Notes: a model not told the origin generated them from the letters alone. DNA of 64,000 bases from Thaumasiovibrio subtropicus (GCF_019703835.1 NZ_AP023055.1:372001-436000); one strand, 5' to 3'; shown: positions 50,453 to 59,823, counted from the first letter of the stretch. Program-made: numbers and translations.

Positions 50453-51975
50453 TGAATAAGTCCCCTTGGTGGCAGTGGTTTCCTAAGATGAAATTGCTCC
50501 TTGTCTGTTGCTGGTTGGTACCGATTCTCGGTTTAGCGGCAGCAGGCGGGGTATGGCTTTGGCAGCAAGGGCTTTGGTGGATCTTTTTCGCAGGTGTGAC
50601 GCTACTAACGGTAAGTAGTTACTCACTCCATTTTCTCCAACAACGCATAGCAAAGCGCAAGCCTGATGTGGGCGACGTGGTGACGGAGGCGGATCCCGCT
50701 TGGGGAGAGCAAGAGCAGTTGGTCTGGCGAGAGCAAATGAGTGCGCTCGACAACTTGGATGAGCCCGAGTGGGGCAGTTTGTACCCCTTGTGTTTAGCGC
50801 AGTTTGAGCGGGTTGCATTGATTTACTATCCCGACAACAGTCGCGCAGTGTATGCGTTTACATTGCCTGAATTGTTGCAGATTAACGAAGAGGTCAGTCG
50901 TCGTTATCGTCAATATGTCGATCTTCATTTGCCGTTAGCGAATCAGGTGAGAATAGATAAGTTAATCGCGGTATATGGTAAGAAAGATCAGATCCAGCGT
51001 GGTTGGCGTTGGGCGAACAATACCTATCGTGTCGCGCGATGGATAAACCCGATGAGTGCGGTGATGGGGGAGATTCGAGGCGCGCTGTTCAGTAAGGCGT
51101 TTGATGAAGCGGGAGATCGACTTCAGTATCGCGCCAAGCGTTTGCTGTTAGAACAGTCCTGCGCCGTGGCGATTGATCTGTATAGTGGCCGTTGGCAACT
51201 GCGAGAGGAAGCACCAATACCGATGGCTGCCGATGTTCAACCCGTGACCGTGTCGATCATGGGGCAGACGAATGCGGGTAAATCTTCTTTGGTGAATCAA
51301 CTTCTTAATAAAACCGTGGCAGAAACTGATGTGTTGTCGACGACCGCGGAGCGACTCGGCTACTTGGCGGATTATGAAGGTGATGTACAAGTGATTTATC
51401 AGGATACACCGGGTGTCACGATGGCTGACTTGTCCGGTTGTATCGAGACGGCGGTAAATAGCGATTTATTGATTTGGACGATGAAAGCGACACAATCGGC
51501 GCGGCAGATTGATGTGAGTTTCTTCCGAGCCCTCAATGACTATTATGTGGCGAACCCTGAGCGACGATTTCCTCCTATGCTTGTGGCGATTACCCACATA
51601 GATCAGTTGGGCCCAGATACGCCACTCGAATCCCTCAATATTGACCAGCCCGATTCGCGCAAGGCGCAAATGGTGGCGGATCTTGTCAATCACCTAAAAC
51701 TCACATTACCCATCCCTGAGCATGTTGCTTGGGTACCTGTTTGTACATTGCCGCCGCATGTTCACAATGTCTCCGTCCTTGAAACGGGGGTCATTGCGAG
51801 CCTTGATGACGCAACGGGCGTGCAACTTAACCGGCGTCGTCACAAGGGTATCCGCTTTGATTTGCAAAAAGAGTGGCGACGGGCGGTGAACTTAGGCAAG
51901 GTGGTTGCGGTACAAACGCTCACTTCAAAAGCATCGAAAGTAGTAGGACAAGACAATGATAAGAAAGCTGGGTGA
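50452..51975 (+). CDS. Membrane-associated GTPase (Era-like G domain)
   Basis: 507 aa from ATG 50452, whose A is the last base of the previous stop (TAATG), so translation is coupled; the longer frame from 50140 is antisense-free but lies inside the first GTPase. Two N-terminal TM helices (about 13-33 and 42-62), a helical middle (about 90-260) and a G domain: IMGQTNAGKSSLVNQLL (G1 from 270), YQDTPGVTMADL (G3), AITHIDQLG (G4). It ends in a basic helical tail. Same family group as YcjX/YfjP-type proteins. Overlaps peptide deformylase by 20 bp. Confidence 0.82.
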   Translation: MNKSPWWQWFPKMKLLLVCCWLVPILGLAAAGGVWLWQQGLWWIFFAGVTLLTVSSYSLHFLQQRIAKRKPDVGDVVTEADPAWGEQEQLVWREQMSALDNLDEPEWGSLYPLCLAQFERVALIYYPDNSRAVYAFTLPELLQINEEVSRRYRQYVDLHLPLANQVRIDKLIAVYGKKDQIQRGWRWANNTYRVARWINPMSAVMGEIRGALFSKAFDEAGDRLQYRAKRLLLEQSCAVAIDLYSGRWQLREEAPIPMAADVQPVTVSIMGQTNAGKSSLVNQLLNKTVAETDVLSTTAERLGYLADYEGDVQVIYQDTPGVTMADLSGCIETAVNSDLLIWTMKATQSARQIDVSFFRALNDYYVANPERRFPPMLVAITHIDQLGPDTPLESLNIDQPDSRKAQMVADLVNHLKLTLPIPEHVAWVPVCTLPPHVHNVSVLETGVIASLDDATGVQLNRRRHKGIRFDLQKEWRRAVNLGKVVAVQTLTSKASKVVGQDNDKKAG

Positions 51976-52441
51976 TGACGTACTGCGCGAGAAAGCCAAA
52001 CCCATTGCGGATATTGGTGAACATTTAACGTTGTTCGATGAGATGTTGATACAGATGCAAGCGGCAAATGGGGTGGGGATTGCCGCACCGCAGTTAGGGC
52101 AAAGTGTGCGGGCCTTTATTGTTGCGTCGAATCCTAACCCTCGTTATCCCGATGCGCCTTCTATGCCGCCAGAACTGATGATCAATCCAGAGCTGCTTTC
52201 TCATGGCGAAGAGAAAGAGTTGGGTTGGGAGGGGTGTCTCAGTGTTCCTGAACGTCGTGGCGAGGTATATCGATATCGTGACATTGTGGTTCGATATCAA
52301 AATGTCGATGGCGAAAGCGTGACGGTGTCACTAAATGGTTTTGTTGCTCGTATCTTCCAACATGAACTTGACCACCTTGATGGTGTTTTGTTTGTTGATA
52401 GAGCGGAGCAGCTTGTTGATGTCGTCCCACCGTCTGAATAG
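51956..52441 (+). CDS. def: Peptide deformylase
   Basis: 161 aa from ATG 51956. All three metal/active motifs are present: GVGIAAPQLG (about 41-50), EGCLSVP (about 92-98) and QHELDHLDG (about 136-144). It removes the formyl group from nascent proteins. Its start is 20 bp inside the GTPase gene. This is not the usual def-fmt locus and the protein is slightly short at the C-terminus, so it is probably a second deformylase paralogue, expressed with the GTPases. Ordinary catalytic residues argue that it is active. Confidence 0.93.
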   Translation: MIRKLGDDVLREKAKPIADIGEHLTLFDEMLIQMQAANGVGIAAPQLGQSVRAFIVASNPNPRYPDAPSMPPELMINPELLSHGEEKELGWEGCLSVPERRGEVYRYRDIVVRYQNVDGESVTVSLNGFVARIFQHELDHLDGVLFVDRAEQLVDVVPPSE

Positions 52442-52594
52442 TATTTAGCCTCGAAATTCTCGCTGACACCAGTCGGTATTGTTGCTTATAAGTGATCAAA
52501 TAGTGATTGGTATTGCCCCGCTGTCTTTTTCCAGATCTCATTCTCTAGATGAATAATGCGCTCTGTTGCCTATAAATCGGGAAATCTCTATGTT

Positions 52595-52872
52595 TATACT
52601 CAAACCACCTCAAGATGCTTGTTCAGCGAGAGTTTCTAGGCTTGTCAACAAGGCACTGTTTTGAAGATCTAGTGGACTAAATCAAAAAACAGTAACGACG
52701 GTGGCGAGCCTAGAAAACTCGCCCTTCGGGAAGCGACTAGCGCCTCGATTTCTGCGTTAAAGGTGTTTGAAAGGGAAAGCCATTCCTTCACACCTTTGCC
52801 TTGGTATCTTTACCTTGACTTAGACGCGCTAGGCCGCTTCTGAATCCTGCATCTTGAGGTGGTTTGAGTATA
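52595..52872 (-). repeat. Full-length interspersed repeat, inverted (278 bp)
   Basis: TATACTCAAACCACCTCAAG to CTTGAGGTGGTTTGAGTATA, matching the 30850 copy throughout (GCTTGTTCAGCGAGAGTTTC, CGAGCCTAGAAAACTCGCCC) with a small insertion near the left-end interior (GTATCTTTACCTTGACTTAG). Both arms carry the same G-to-A (C-to-T) change, so the arms seem to co-evolve. Confidence 0.9.
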
Positions 52873-52934
52873 TCTCGTTCACAGGACGTGAACGCAAACT
52901 GTTCGTCAGTTTGATAACTAAGGGGTTAAACGAT

Positions 52935-53120
52935 ATGGAACTTCATGAGAAGGTGATTAAATACTTACTGCAATGGGTGGGGGTCTGTATGTTCGCTTAT
53001 GCAGGGTCACTCGGTGTGGTGAATACGGAAAGCCAAGTGCTTTCAGTATCCGGTCTTGGCATTTTCTTTTGTGGCTTTGCTATGCGTAAAAAGCGGGATG
53101 AAGAGAGTCAGGAAGACTAG
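52935..53120 (+). CDS. Small membrane protein, unknown
   Basis: 61 aa from ATG 52935 with AAGGGG upstream; the frame from 52854 starts inside the repeat and is rejected. Two hydrophobic stretches (about 12-28 and 38-50) and a charged tail (MRKKRDEESQED). No family recognised. Its stop TAG and the complementary stop of the convergent Nudix gene share four bases (CTAG). Confidence 0.55.
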   Translation: MELHEKVIKYLLQWVGVCMFAYAGSLGVVNTESQVLSVSGLGIFFCGFAMRKKRDEESQED

Positions 53121-53614
53121 CTACTCGTAAGCAAGGTCTCCAGCATTGAGCGAATGGACTGAAATGCAAACTTATCGAGGTTGATTTCCTCAATCGCGAC
53201 CCATCGTAGGCTTGCCACGTCATCATTCGCTTTGAGGTGTTCGGGTTTGGCATCCAGCTCGACTAAAAAGAAACAATCACAGGTGTGATAGGTGATGCCT
53301 TTGTAGGGATAGACATTGGGTTGGGAGCCAATATATTGCAAGATATCTGTGTGCCAGCCTAGCTCTTCTTGGAGCTCACGTTGTAGGGCGGTTTCGAGAG
53401 GCTCGTCATAGTCGACAAATCCACCGGGTAAATCCCACATTCCTTTCCCAGGCTCTCGCGCGCGCTCTGCGATGAGCATTTCTCCTTCAGCGATGATGAT
53501 CGCCGCGACTGCTGTCGCTGCATTTTGAAAATACGTAAAACCGCAGGCTTTACAAAGGAAAGACTTAAGGCTTTCGCGCTCAAACGTGCTGGCACCACAT
53601 CGGGGACAAAACAT
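53117..53614 (-). CDS. Nudix hydrolase with zinc ribbon
   Basis: 165 aa from ATG 53614 (GAGGTATCCA upstream; ATG 53626 is an alternative). N-terminal zinc ribbon with CPRCG and CKACG, then the Nudix box GGFVDYDEPLETALQRELQE plus ELGW (GX5EX7REUXEEXGU). This arrangement occurs in NudC/ADP-ribose pyrophosphatase-like enzymes that hydrolyse nucleoside diphosphate derivatives. Substrate not deducible. Convergent with the 52935 gene. Confidence 0.88.
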   Translation of the reverse strand: MFCPRCGASTFERESLKSFLCKACGFTYFQNAATAVAAIIIAEGEMLIAERAREPGKGMWDLPGGFVDYDEPLETALQRELQEELGWHTDILQYIGSQPNVYPYKGITYHTCDCFFLVELDAKPEHLKANDDVASLRWVAIEEINLDKFAFQSIRSMLETLLTSS

Positions 53615-53805
53615 TGGATACCTCATTTTTTTAAAGATTTTGTGAAGTAGACCGATAAAAAAAGTACGAACGGAAGATGTTCATGTACAATTTAAACCAA
53701 AGGTATTGATTTTCAAAAGGTACTTTTGGACGTAATACTGTCATGTAATGATGCTTCCATAAAATATTTTCTGATTCTTAGCGAGTAAGCTGAAAGCGAG
53801 GGACT

Positions 53806-54312
53806 ATGCAACTTAAAAAAACACTATTGGCTGTGGCACTACTAACAGCGAGTGCACCATCAATGGCATTGGTTGGGCTTTCTGTGGGTGCAAATGGCGG
53901 TGCAACTCGCCTAAGCGGCAGTGGCGGTAACGAGTATGGTTATGAGTACGGGGTGAACGCAAGCTACGGTATTGGGCCGTTTCTCAGCGTGAATGCTGGC
54001 TATACCACGGGTGAAGGTAAGGTGAACACGACTCTGACAACAGGTAAGCAGACCGTCAAGTACACCACTATTCCGGTTCAACTCCGTTTTGATTTCCCAC
54101 TTGTCATCGGTGATGTTTACGCACGTGCGGGCGCCAACTTTTATGATGTGGACCATAATCCAACCACGGATGATGGCGTAGGCTTTACGGGTGGTGCAGG
54201 TTTTGTATTGACCATCTTCCCATTGGTCGATTTCACTATCGGTTATGAGTACCGTGATATGGGTGAGCTCACTACTGACTCAATCGTATTGAGCGCAGGT
54301 ATTGGCATTTAA
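53806..54312 (+). CDS. Small outer-membrane beta-barrel protein
   Basis: 168 aa from ATG 53806 (AAAGCGAGGG upstream). Signal peptide KKTLLAVALLTASAPSMA, then alternating amphipathic strands (GYEYGVNASYGIGPFLSVNA, VYARAGANFYDVD, FTIGYEYRDMG) ending with a short hydrophobic VLSAGIGI. The size suits an eight-stranded OmpA/OmpX-like or YfaZ-like barrel. Exact family unclear and the last residue is not aromatic, which is unusual for a barrel C-terminus. Strong terminator follows. Confidence 0.75.
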   Translation: MQLKKTLLAVALLTASAPSMALVGLSVGANGGATRLSGSGGNEYGYEYGVNASYGIGPFLSVNAGYTTGEGKVNTTLTTGKQTVKYTTIPVQLRFDFPLVIGDVYARAGANFYDVDHNPTTDDGVGFTGGAGFVLTIFPLVDFTIGYEYRDMGELTTDSIVLSAGIGI

Positions 54313-54333
54313 GTCACATTGACTGTTTGTATG

Positions 54334-54372
54334 AGAAGCCTTTCAGTGATGTCACTGAAAGGCTTCTTTTTT
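54334..54372 (+). terminator. Rho-independent terminator
   Basis: A perfect 16-bp stem (54334-54349 with 54352-54367, AGAAGCCTTTCAGTGA arm) over a two-base centre, followed by TTTTTGC. Confidence 0.93.
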
Positions 54373-54490
54373 GCTCGTTTTTTCACGACTTTCAGGGAAT
54401 GTATATACACCAATCTCATTTTTTAATTACAGTACTGTCATTTTGATATAGAATCGCCGACAATTTTGCTGAGTGTACTGACTGAGATTG

Positions 54491-54928
54491 ATGAGTATGA
54501 CCGATCATGTCACTGAAATTGAGGTAGAAGCATCGCCGATTGAGGTAGATAGCCTGCCAATAGAGCTATATAAAGCACTAAAGATTGCTAACGTGGTTTC
54601 CGGTGGCGGGGAAGCGAAGTTTGTTATCTCTGAAGGGTATGTTGCTGTCAACGGAGAGTTGGAGCAGCGCAAACGTCGCAAGCTGGAAGAAGGCGATGTG
54701 ATTGAGTTTAACGGCGAGTTTTTCTTTATCGACTTTCAGCCTCAAGTGGATTTTACGCCAGAGTATCATCAACCAAGTTCGCCACCTGCGGTGCCTGTGC
54801 GTTCGACTGAACATGATTTAGAGCCAGCGGTAACGTCTAAAGCAAAGAAGGCCACAGCGAAAAAAGAGGCGAAACCTAAACGTGCGAAGCGTGATGAAAA
54901 CACAGGACGACGTGCGATCAGCTTTTAA
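54491..54928 (+). CDS. S4 RNA-binding domain protein with basic tail
   Basis: 145 aa from ATG 54491 (a TTG sits just before; no strong Shine-Dalgarno). The S4 fold covers about 15-75: LPIELYKALKIANVVSGGGE, AKFVISEGYVAVNGELEQRK and LEEGDVIEFNGEFFFI, like YbcJ. The C-terminal 45 residues are Lys/Ala-rich (KAKKATAKKEAKPKRAKRD), suited to non-specific RNA or ribosome contact. Monocistronic, between two terminators. Confidence 0.87.
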   Translation: MSMTDHVTEIEVEASPIEVDSLPIELYKALKIANVVSGGGEAKFVISEGYVAVNGELEQRKRRKLEEGDVIEFNGEFFFIDFQPQVDFTPEYHQPSSPPAVPVRSTEHDLEPAVTSKAKKATAKKEAKPKRAKRDENTGRRAISF

Positions 54929-54955
54929 TGTCACTGTAGATTGATGGTTTTTATG

Positions 54956-54986
54956 AAAGAGCAGCCTTCGCTGCTCTTTTTGTTTG
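54956..54986 (+). terminator. Rho-independent terminator
   Basis: AGAGCAGC (54958-54965) and GCTGCTCT (54970-54977) around CTTC, followed by TTTTGTTTG. Confidence 0.93.
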
Positions 54987-55046
54987 TGCGTGAATCTGGG
55001 ATAATTTGCATTATTGCCCCTACGGGTAACCATATAGGAACAAGCA

Positions 55047-55313
55047 ATGTCTGAAGATATCATGACTGGCGATACCTTGATTGAGATCGTCGAAAATCAA
55101 CTAGAAGATGGTAACCCGATTAAAGTCAAAGAGACTTTGATGCGTTTGATGATGACGGGTCATGCTCGCGAAGATGCGATTGCGTTTATTGCATCCGCGC
55201 TTGCCATTGAGGTCTTCGATGTTATGAAGAATGACGCGCCCTTCAATACAAAGCGCTATGCTGAAAACCTAGATTGTTTGCCAGAGATGCCTTGGCAAGA
55301 AGAGGCTGAATAG
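55047..55313 (+). CDS. Conserved small acidic protein of unknown function
   Basis: 88 aa from ATG 55047 (AGGAACAAGC upstream). Predicted all-helical: LIEIVENQLEDGNPIKVKET, LMRLMMTGHAREDAIAFIAS, ending DCLPEMPWQEEAE. The LPEMPW-acidic ending occurs in a Vibrio family of unknown function as far as I recall. Single gene; its own terminator (55366) lies just past a minimal repeat insertion. Confidence 0.75.
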   Translation: MSEDIMTGDTLIEIVENQLEDGNPIKVKETLMRLMMTGHAREDAIAFIASALAIEVFDVMKNDAPFNTKRYAENLDCLPEMPWQEEAE

Positions 55314-55330
55314 TTTTCAATCGTTTGAGT

Positions 55331-55364
55331 GATACTCAAGCACCTTGAGGTGGCTTGAGTATAT
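55331..55364. repeat. Minimal copy: two terminal arms of the repeat back to back
   Basis: ATACTCAAGCACC followed at once by TTGAGGTGGCTTGAGTATAT. The whole interior is missing, leaving an imperfect hairpin between the 55047 gene and its terminator. Confidence 0.8.
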
Positions 55365-55365
55365 A

Positions 55366-55390
55366 CAGGCTCATTTATTGAGCCTTTTTG
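55366..55390 (+). terminator. Rho-independent terminator of the 55047 gene
   Basis: AGGCTCA (55367-55373) pairs with TGAGCCT (55379-55385), followed by TTTTTGC. Confidence 0.88.
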
Positions 55391-55875
55391 CTGAAAAAAC
55401 CGACGATTTGTCCAAACCTGCACCATTTACTCTCTCTCATCTCCTCCGAAGCTTGTTTGCTAAATTTCTTTTAAAGCTTGCAGAAAATGTTGATCCCAAG
55501 CACTTTCCCGCTGGATTTCAGATACAAGTATTACGCCCACCGTATTTGCTGATGAAATGTAAACACGGTGTTTTTTCGAGCCAGTTCGCGTTACGAATTC
55601 ATCATCCGAGCCTAAAGACATCATGATTTGGTGTTTTAGCTGAGTCGCTTGGTTTCGGGTCCTTCGCGCTATATCGTGTTTAATGAGAATACCCCCAGCT
55701 ATCTCAGTACACAGAGATGAGATGGGTATAACTATTAATCAATGCACTGCCGCGATTCAAACGTATCTATCATTACAAATGTGATGCTGTTGAACAGGAG
55801 TAATCAATCGATTACTCAAGTACTTAGTTATTGCGATTTGAGTCGTTGAAGGAATTCGGAAGAAGGAGCTTTTGT
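55391..55875. other. Region upstream of the peptide ABC operon
   Basis: 485 bp. Two overlapping ORFs occur: 55345-55626 (plus) starts inside the repeat, and a 53-codon minus-strand ORF 55460-55621 (MSLGSDDEFVTRTG start) has ordinary amino acid composition but no Shine-Dalgarno. Neither is supported. The stretch 55627-55875 presumably carries the operon promoter. Confidence 0.45.
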
Positions 55876-56895
55876 TTGTTAGCCTATTTTGGACGGCGTC
55901 TACTGTTAATTATCCCAACATTTATCGGGGTAACACTGATGGTATTTACGCTTACCCGCTTTGTCCCTGGTGGCCCTGTAGAGCGGATGATCTCAGAAAT
56001 GCAAATGCAGTCGATGGAAGGTGGCCGTGCGAGCCAGCAAGGTAACCAAACACTGTCCGATGACCAAATTGCAGAACTTAATGCTTACTATGGCTTAGAT
56101 AAGCCTATTCTTGTCGCCTACTGGGAGTGGTTGAACAAGCTCGTCCGTTTTGACTTGGGTGAGTCGACGCGCTACTACGAACCGGTTTGGGACATGATCT
56201 CGGAACGATTACCCGTCTCCGTATTCTATGGGTTCTGGACCTTTATTATCAGTTATCTCGTTTCCATACCCTTGGGGGTGCTTAAAGCGCTCCGCCACGG
56301 CAGTCGGGTAGATAACGCCACTTCTGTCGCCGTCTTTATGGGCTATGCCCTGCCAAACTATGTTGTTGGTGTGTTCTTGATCACCATTTTCTCCTTCCAT
56401 ATGGATTGGTTTCCGATGGGTGGCTTTACGAGTGATGACTTCGATGACTTTACCCTTGTTCAACAAATCCTAGATATCGCCCATCACGCCGTTCTGCCGA
56501 TGATTTGTTACATCATTGGTGACTTCGCTATCTTAACGATGACAATGAAAAACAACTTGTTGGAAAACCTTGCCGCTGATTATGTGAAAACAGCAATCGC
56601 GAAGGGTTTGCCTTTCAAACAAGCGGTGAAGAAACACGCCCTGCGTAACAGTTTGATCCCAATTGCCAGTCACTTGGGTAACGTTGTGTCTGTTTTCGTT
56701 GCGGGTTCGTTCTTGATTGAGGTGGTCTTCAACATTGACGGCATTGGCCTTCTTGGTTACGAGTCCATCATGGAACGCGACTATCCTGTTGTGATGGGTA
56801 TCTTGGCGATTTCATCTCTGCTACTGATGCTGGGTAATGTCCTGTCGGATGTCTGTGTTGCCCTCGTCGATCCACGTGTTAAGTTCGGGAGCTAA
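55876..56895 (+). CDS. Peptide ABC transporter permease, YejB-like
   Basis: 339 aa from TTG 55876 with AAGGAG seven bases upstream; the frame opens earlier at 55831 without such a signal. Binding-protein-dependent permease: TM1 near the N-terminus (LLLIIPTFIGVTLMVFTL), RFVPGGPVERM loop, five more TM helices and the EAA-type loop DYVKTAIAKGLPFKQAVKKH with ALRNSLIPI. The insertion after the first helix (MQMQSMEGGRASQQGNQTLS) and length match YejB. First gene of a five-gene operon to 61795 for import of oligopeptides or microcin-C-like compounds. Confidence 0.9.
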   Translation: MLAYFGRRLLLIIPTFIGVTLMVFTLTRFVPGGPVERMISEMQMQSMEGGRASQQGNQTLSDDQIAELNAYYGLDKPILVAYWEWLNKLVRFDLGESTRYYEPVWDMISERLPVSVFYGFWTFIISYLVSIPLGVLKALRHGSRVDNATSVAVFMGYALPNYVVGVFLITIFSFHMDWFPMGGFTSDDFDDFTLVQQILDIAHHAVLPMICYIIGDFAILTMTMKNNLLENLAADYVKTAIAKGLPFKQAVKKHALRNSLIPIASHLGNVVSVFVAGSFLIEVVFNIDGIGLLGYESIMERDYPVVMGILAISSLLLMLGNVLSDVCVALVDPRVKFGS

Positions 56896-56898
56896 GCG

Positions 56899-57942
56899 AT
56901 GAAACTGGATCCATTAACGAAAAAGAAGATTCGTCGTTTTCGTTCAATTAAACGAAGCTACTACTCTTTTATTATTCTCTCGACGCTGATCTTGCTGGCA
57001 TCAGTTGCTGAACTGTTTGTGAACAATAAGGCGCTGGTTGTCTCCTATCAGGGTAGCCTTTACTTCCCAACATACAGCGCTGTGCGCACCGGGCAGTTCT
57101 TCGGCGAAGATTATGAGTACGAGGCAAATTATCGCGAGCTAAAACAGAAGTTTGATGAAGCGGACGAAGGTAACTGGGTGTTGATGCCTATTGTTCCTTG
57201 GAACCCTTATGAGCAAGACTTCAACGGTGAGGCGTATCCGCCTAACGCACCGTCATTGGAAAGCCGTCACTTCCTTGGTACTGATGAGTCTGGTCGAGAT
57301 GTCCTTGCCCGTTTGATCTACGGCTTTCGCATCGCTATCTGGTTTGCGGTACTGACGCTGGCAATCTGTTATACCATCGGTGTGTTGGTAGGGTGCTTGA
57401 TGGGCTACCTTGGCGGCAAGTTTGATTTGGTCATGCAGCGGATCATCGAAGTGTGGTCTATGGTGCCGTTCCTTTACGTCATCATGATTATGGTGTCGAT
57501 CATACAACCGAGTTTCTTCCTCTTCGTGTTGATAAACGTACTCTTTGGCTGGATAGGGATAACGTGGTACATGCGTACCATGACCTATAAAGAAAAAGCG
57601 CGAGAGTACGTGATGGCGGCAAAAGCGCAGGGTGCAGGTACATGGCGAGTGATCACTAAGCACATCTTGCCAAATACCATGGTCATGATCGTGACGCTCG
57701 CCCCTTTCGGTATCGTCACCAACATTACCATGCTGACGGCGTTGGATTACTTAGGGTTGGGTCTTGTGCCACCCACACCAAGTTGGGGGGATCTCCTTCA
57801 GCAAGGTAAATCGAATCTGAATGCGTGGTGGATCATGTCGTCTGTCGTCGGCGCGATTGTCACTGTTCTTACTATGGTGACCTTTATCGGTGAAGGTGTT
57901 CGCGAAGCCTTTGACCCGAAAAAGCACACTCGTTACACCTGA
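56899..57942 (+). CDS. Peptide ABC transporter permease, YejE-like
   Basis: 347 aa from ATG 56899, three bases after the previous stop. TM1 near 20-40, then a large periplasmic loop (about 45-120) with WVLMPIVPWNPYEQDF and RHFLGTDESGRDVLARLIYG, typical of YejE/OppC. EAA loop: AREYVMAAKAQGAGTWRVIT with KHILPNTMVM. It pairs with the YejB-like protein to form the channel. Full length. A perfect GC hairpin follows before the next gene. Confidence 0.92.
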   Translation: MKLDPLTKKKIRRFRSIKRSYYSFIILSTLILLASVAELFVNNKALVVSYQGSLYFPTYSAVRTGQFFGEDYEYEANYRELKQKFDEADEGNWVLMPIVPWNPYEQDFNGEAYPPNAPSLESRHFLGTDESGRDVLARLIYGFRIAIWFAVLTLAICYTIGVLVGCLMGYLGGKFDLVMQRIIEVWSMVPFLYVIMIMVSIIQPSFFLFVLINVLFGWIGITWYMRTMTYKEKAREYVMAAKAQGAGTWRVITKHILPNTMVMIVTLAPFGIVTNITMLTALDYLGLGLVPPTPSWGDLLQQGKSNLNAWWIMSSVVGAIVTVLTMVTFIGEGVREAFDPKKHTRYT

Positions 57943-57971
57943 TGCACGGATTCACTATGAAGCAATATTTA

Positions 57972-57994
57972 CTGTCCGCCGCGAAGGCGGACAA
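57972..57994 (+). promoter_or_regulatory. Intra-operon hairpin between the permease and binding-protein genes
   Basis: TGTCCGCC (57973-57980) pairs with GGCGGACA (57986-57993) over GCGAA. No T run follows, so not a terminator. It is 20 bp upstream of the binding-protein start and could protect a processed mRNA end, a common device for raising binding-protein level in ABC operons. Confidence 0.55.
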
Positions 57995-58013
57995 GAAAGC
58001 AAGGGAGCTGCCA

Positions 58014-59813
58014 ATGAAAAAATTACTAATGAGCCTGACAGCCTTGTCAGCAATGTGGCTGTCACCGAGCTGGGCAAACACGCTGCCTGAAGGCCTGAAC
58101 TGGATTAACAATAACGACCAAGCCACCTTTGGTGATGCAAATGCGAAACAAGGCGGAACTTACCGCTTACGTATCGAGAGTTTTCCGCTAACCATGCGCA
58201 CAGTGGGGCCGGATTCGAACGGTTCATTCCGTCCCTTCTTGTTAGATGGCAACCCGCTTTTGATGCAAATGCATCCAAATACCCGCAAGAACATTCCGGC
58301 GATCGCCAAGGAATGGGCATATGCTGACGACAACAAAACCATGTATTTCCGATTGGATCCCGCAGCGCGTTGGTCTGACGGTGAAGAGATCACAGCGGAA
58401 GATTTTGAGTTTGTGTTTGAGTACATGACGAGTGAGCACATCAAAGCGCCTTGGTACACAAACTTCTTTTCGACCAAAGTAGTTGGTATCACGGTTTATG
58501 ATGACTATACCTTTGCGTTGCATTCTGCTGATGCATTGGCTCGAGATGAACTGAGTCAGCGCCTCAACATTGGTCCTCGTCCAGCACACTATTACCCAGA
58601 GGGCATTCCGTCAGACTGGGTGCGCCGTTATAACTGGAAAAACGAACCCGTGACGGGTCCATACCATGTCTCCAAGATTAAAAAGGGTCGCTATGTGACC
58701 TTGGATAAAGTGGAAGATTGGTGGGGCTACACCAATAAGTACTATCAGCACCGATACAATGTTGATCGCATTCGTATCAAAGTGATTCGTGATAAAGACA
58801 TCGCCATTAAGCACTTTGAGAAGGGTGACATCGATTCATTTGCAATGACGTTCCCTTCACTTTGGCATGATAAAGGCAAAGGCGAACTTTATGATACGGG
58901 TTACCTTCACAAGTCATGGCTCTACAACAATCAGCCGCAAGGGGCGGCAGGTGTATGGCTTAACTTGCAAGATGGCTTAATGTCAGATGCCAATATCCGT
59001 AAAGGGATTGCGCACAGTCTCAACGTTAAGAAGATGATTGATATCGTTCTTCGTGGTGACTATGTCCAATTGCAAGCCTTTGGTTCAGGTTATGGCGTCT
59101 ATGATAACAAAGACATTCGTGCTGAAGTCTTCGACCCTGAAGCCGCGATTGATTACTTTGCTAAAGCGGGTTTTGACACCTTGGGTGATGATGGCGTTCG
59201 CGTCAATGCCAAGGGTGAGCGCTTGGCAATTACCATGACGTATCTCTCTAAGATGCACACGCCACGTGTTGTCGTTTTAAAAGAGGAAGCACGTAAGACG
59301 GGCCTTGAAATCAACTTAAAGTTGGTTGATGGCGCGACAGGCTTTAAGTCTCTGTTAGAAAAGAAACACCAAGTTGCGTTCTTGGGCATGGGTTCAGGTA
59401 TGTTGCCGGCTTACTGGCAGTACTTCCATTCTGACAATGCTAAGACACAGACAAACAACTTTACCAACTATGCTGATCCTGAGATGGATGCCTTAATTGA
59501 TCAGTTCGATTCTGAGTTTGATTCTGACGTTAAAGCAGCGCTTTCTCGTAAAATTCAAACCAAAATTGCTGACTGTGACTGTGTCATTCCGACTTACTCT
59601 GTGCCATTTGCACGCGGCGCGCACTGGCGCTATGTCAAACTGCCAGAAGGACTAGGCACGTCGCTTTCAAGTGACATTCTTGATGCTTCACGCATTGAGT
59701 ACGGTCTATTTTGGATTGATACCGAAGAAAAAGCACGGGTTCTTGAAGCACTGGATGACGACAAAGTGTTTGAACCATCGACAACCATTGATCGTCGCTT
59801 CCTGAGCAATTAA
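58014..59813 (+). CDS. Periplasmic peptide-binding protein (SBP family 5, YejA-like)
   Basis: 599 aa from ATG 58014 with GGGAGCTGCC upstream; the frame to 57942 overlaps the hairpin. Signal peptide [23 protein letters not shown]_bac_5 features: [20 protein letters not shown], then [19 protein letters not shown] (the family's DGxxxTAxDv motif) and [20 protein letters not shown]. Length near 600 is characteristic of YejA-type proteins. It captures peptides for the two permeases and two ATPases of the operon. Confidence 0.92.
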   Translation: MKKLLMSLTALSAMWLSPSWANTLPEGLNWINNNDQATFGDANAKQGGTYRLRIESFPLTMRTVGPDSNGSFRPFLLDGNPLLMQMHPNTRKNIPAIAKEWAYADDNKTMYFRLDPAARWSDGEEITAEDFEFVFEYMTSEHIKAPWYTNFFSTKVVGITVYDDYTFALHSADALARDELSQRLNIGPRPAHYYPEGIPSDWVRRYNWKNEPVTGPYHVSKIKKGRYVTLDKVEDWWGYTNKYYQHRYNVDRIRIKVIRDKDIAIKHFEKGDIDSFAMTFPSLWHDKGKGELYDTGYLHKSWLYNNQPQGAAGVWLNLQDGLMSDANIRKGIAHSLNVKKMIDIVLRGDYVQLQAFGSGYGVYDNKDIRAEVFDPEAAIDYFAKAGFDTLGDDGVRVNAKGERLAITMTYLSKMHTPRVVVLKEEARKTGLEINLKLVDGATGFKSLLEKKHQVAFLGMGSGMLPAYWQYFHSDNAKTQTNNFTNYADPEMDALIDQFDSEFDSDVKAALSRKIQTKIADCDCVIPTYSVPFARGAHWRYVKLPEGLGTSLSSDILDASRIEYGLFWIDTEEKARVLEALDDDKVFEPSTTIDRRFLSN

Positions 59814-59823
59814 GGAGTTAATG

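Noticed and set aside
55460..55621. 53-codon minus-strand ORF with ordinary composition
   Set aside because: No Shine-Dalgarno, no recognised motif and no neighbour to support it; left as a possibility only.
55345..55626. 93-codon plus-strand ORF
   Set aside because: Starts inside a repeat terminus and runs through a strong terminator; no ribosome binding site or motif.
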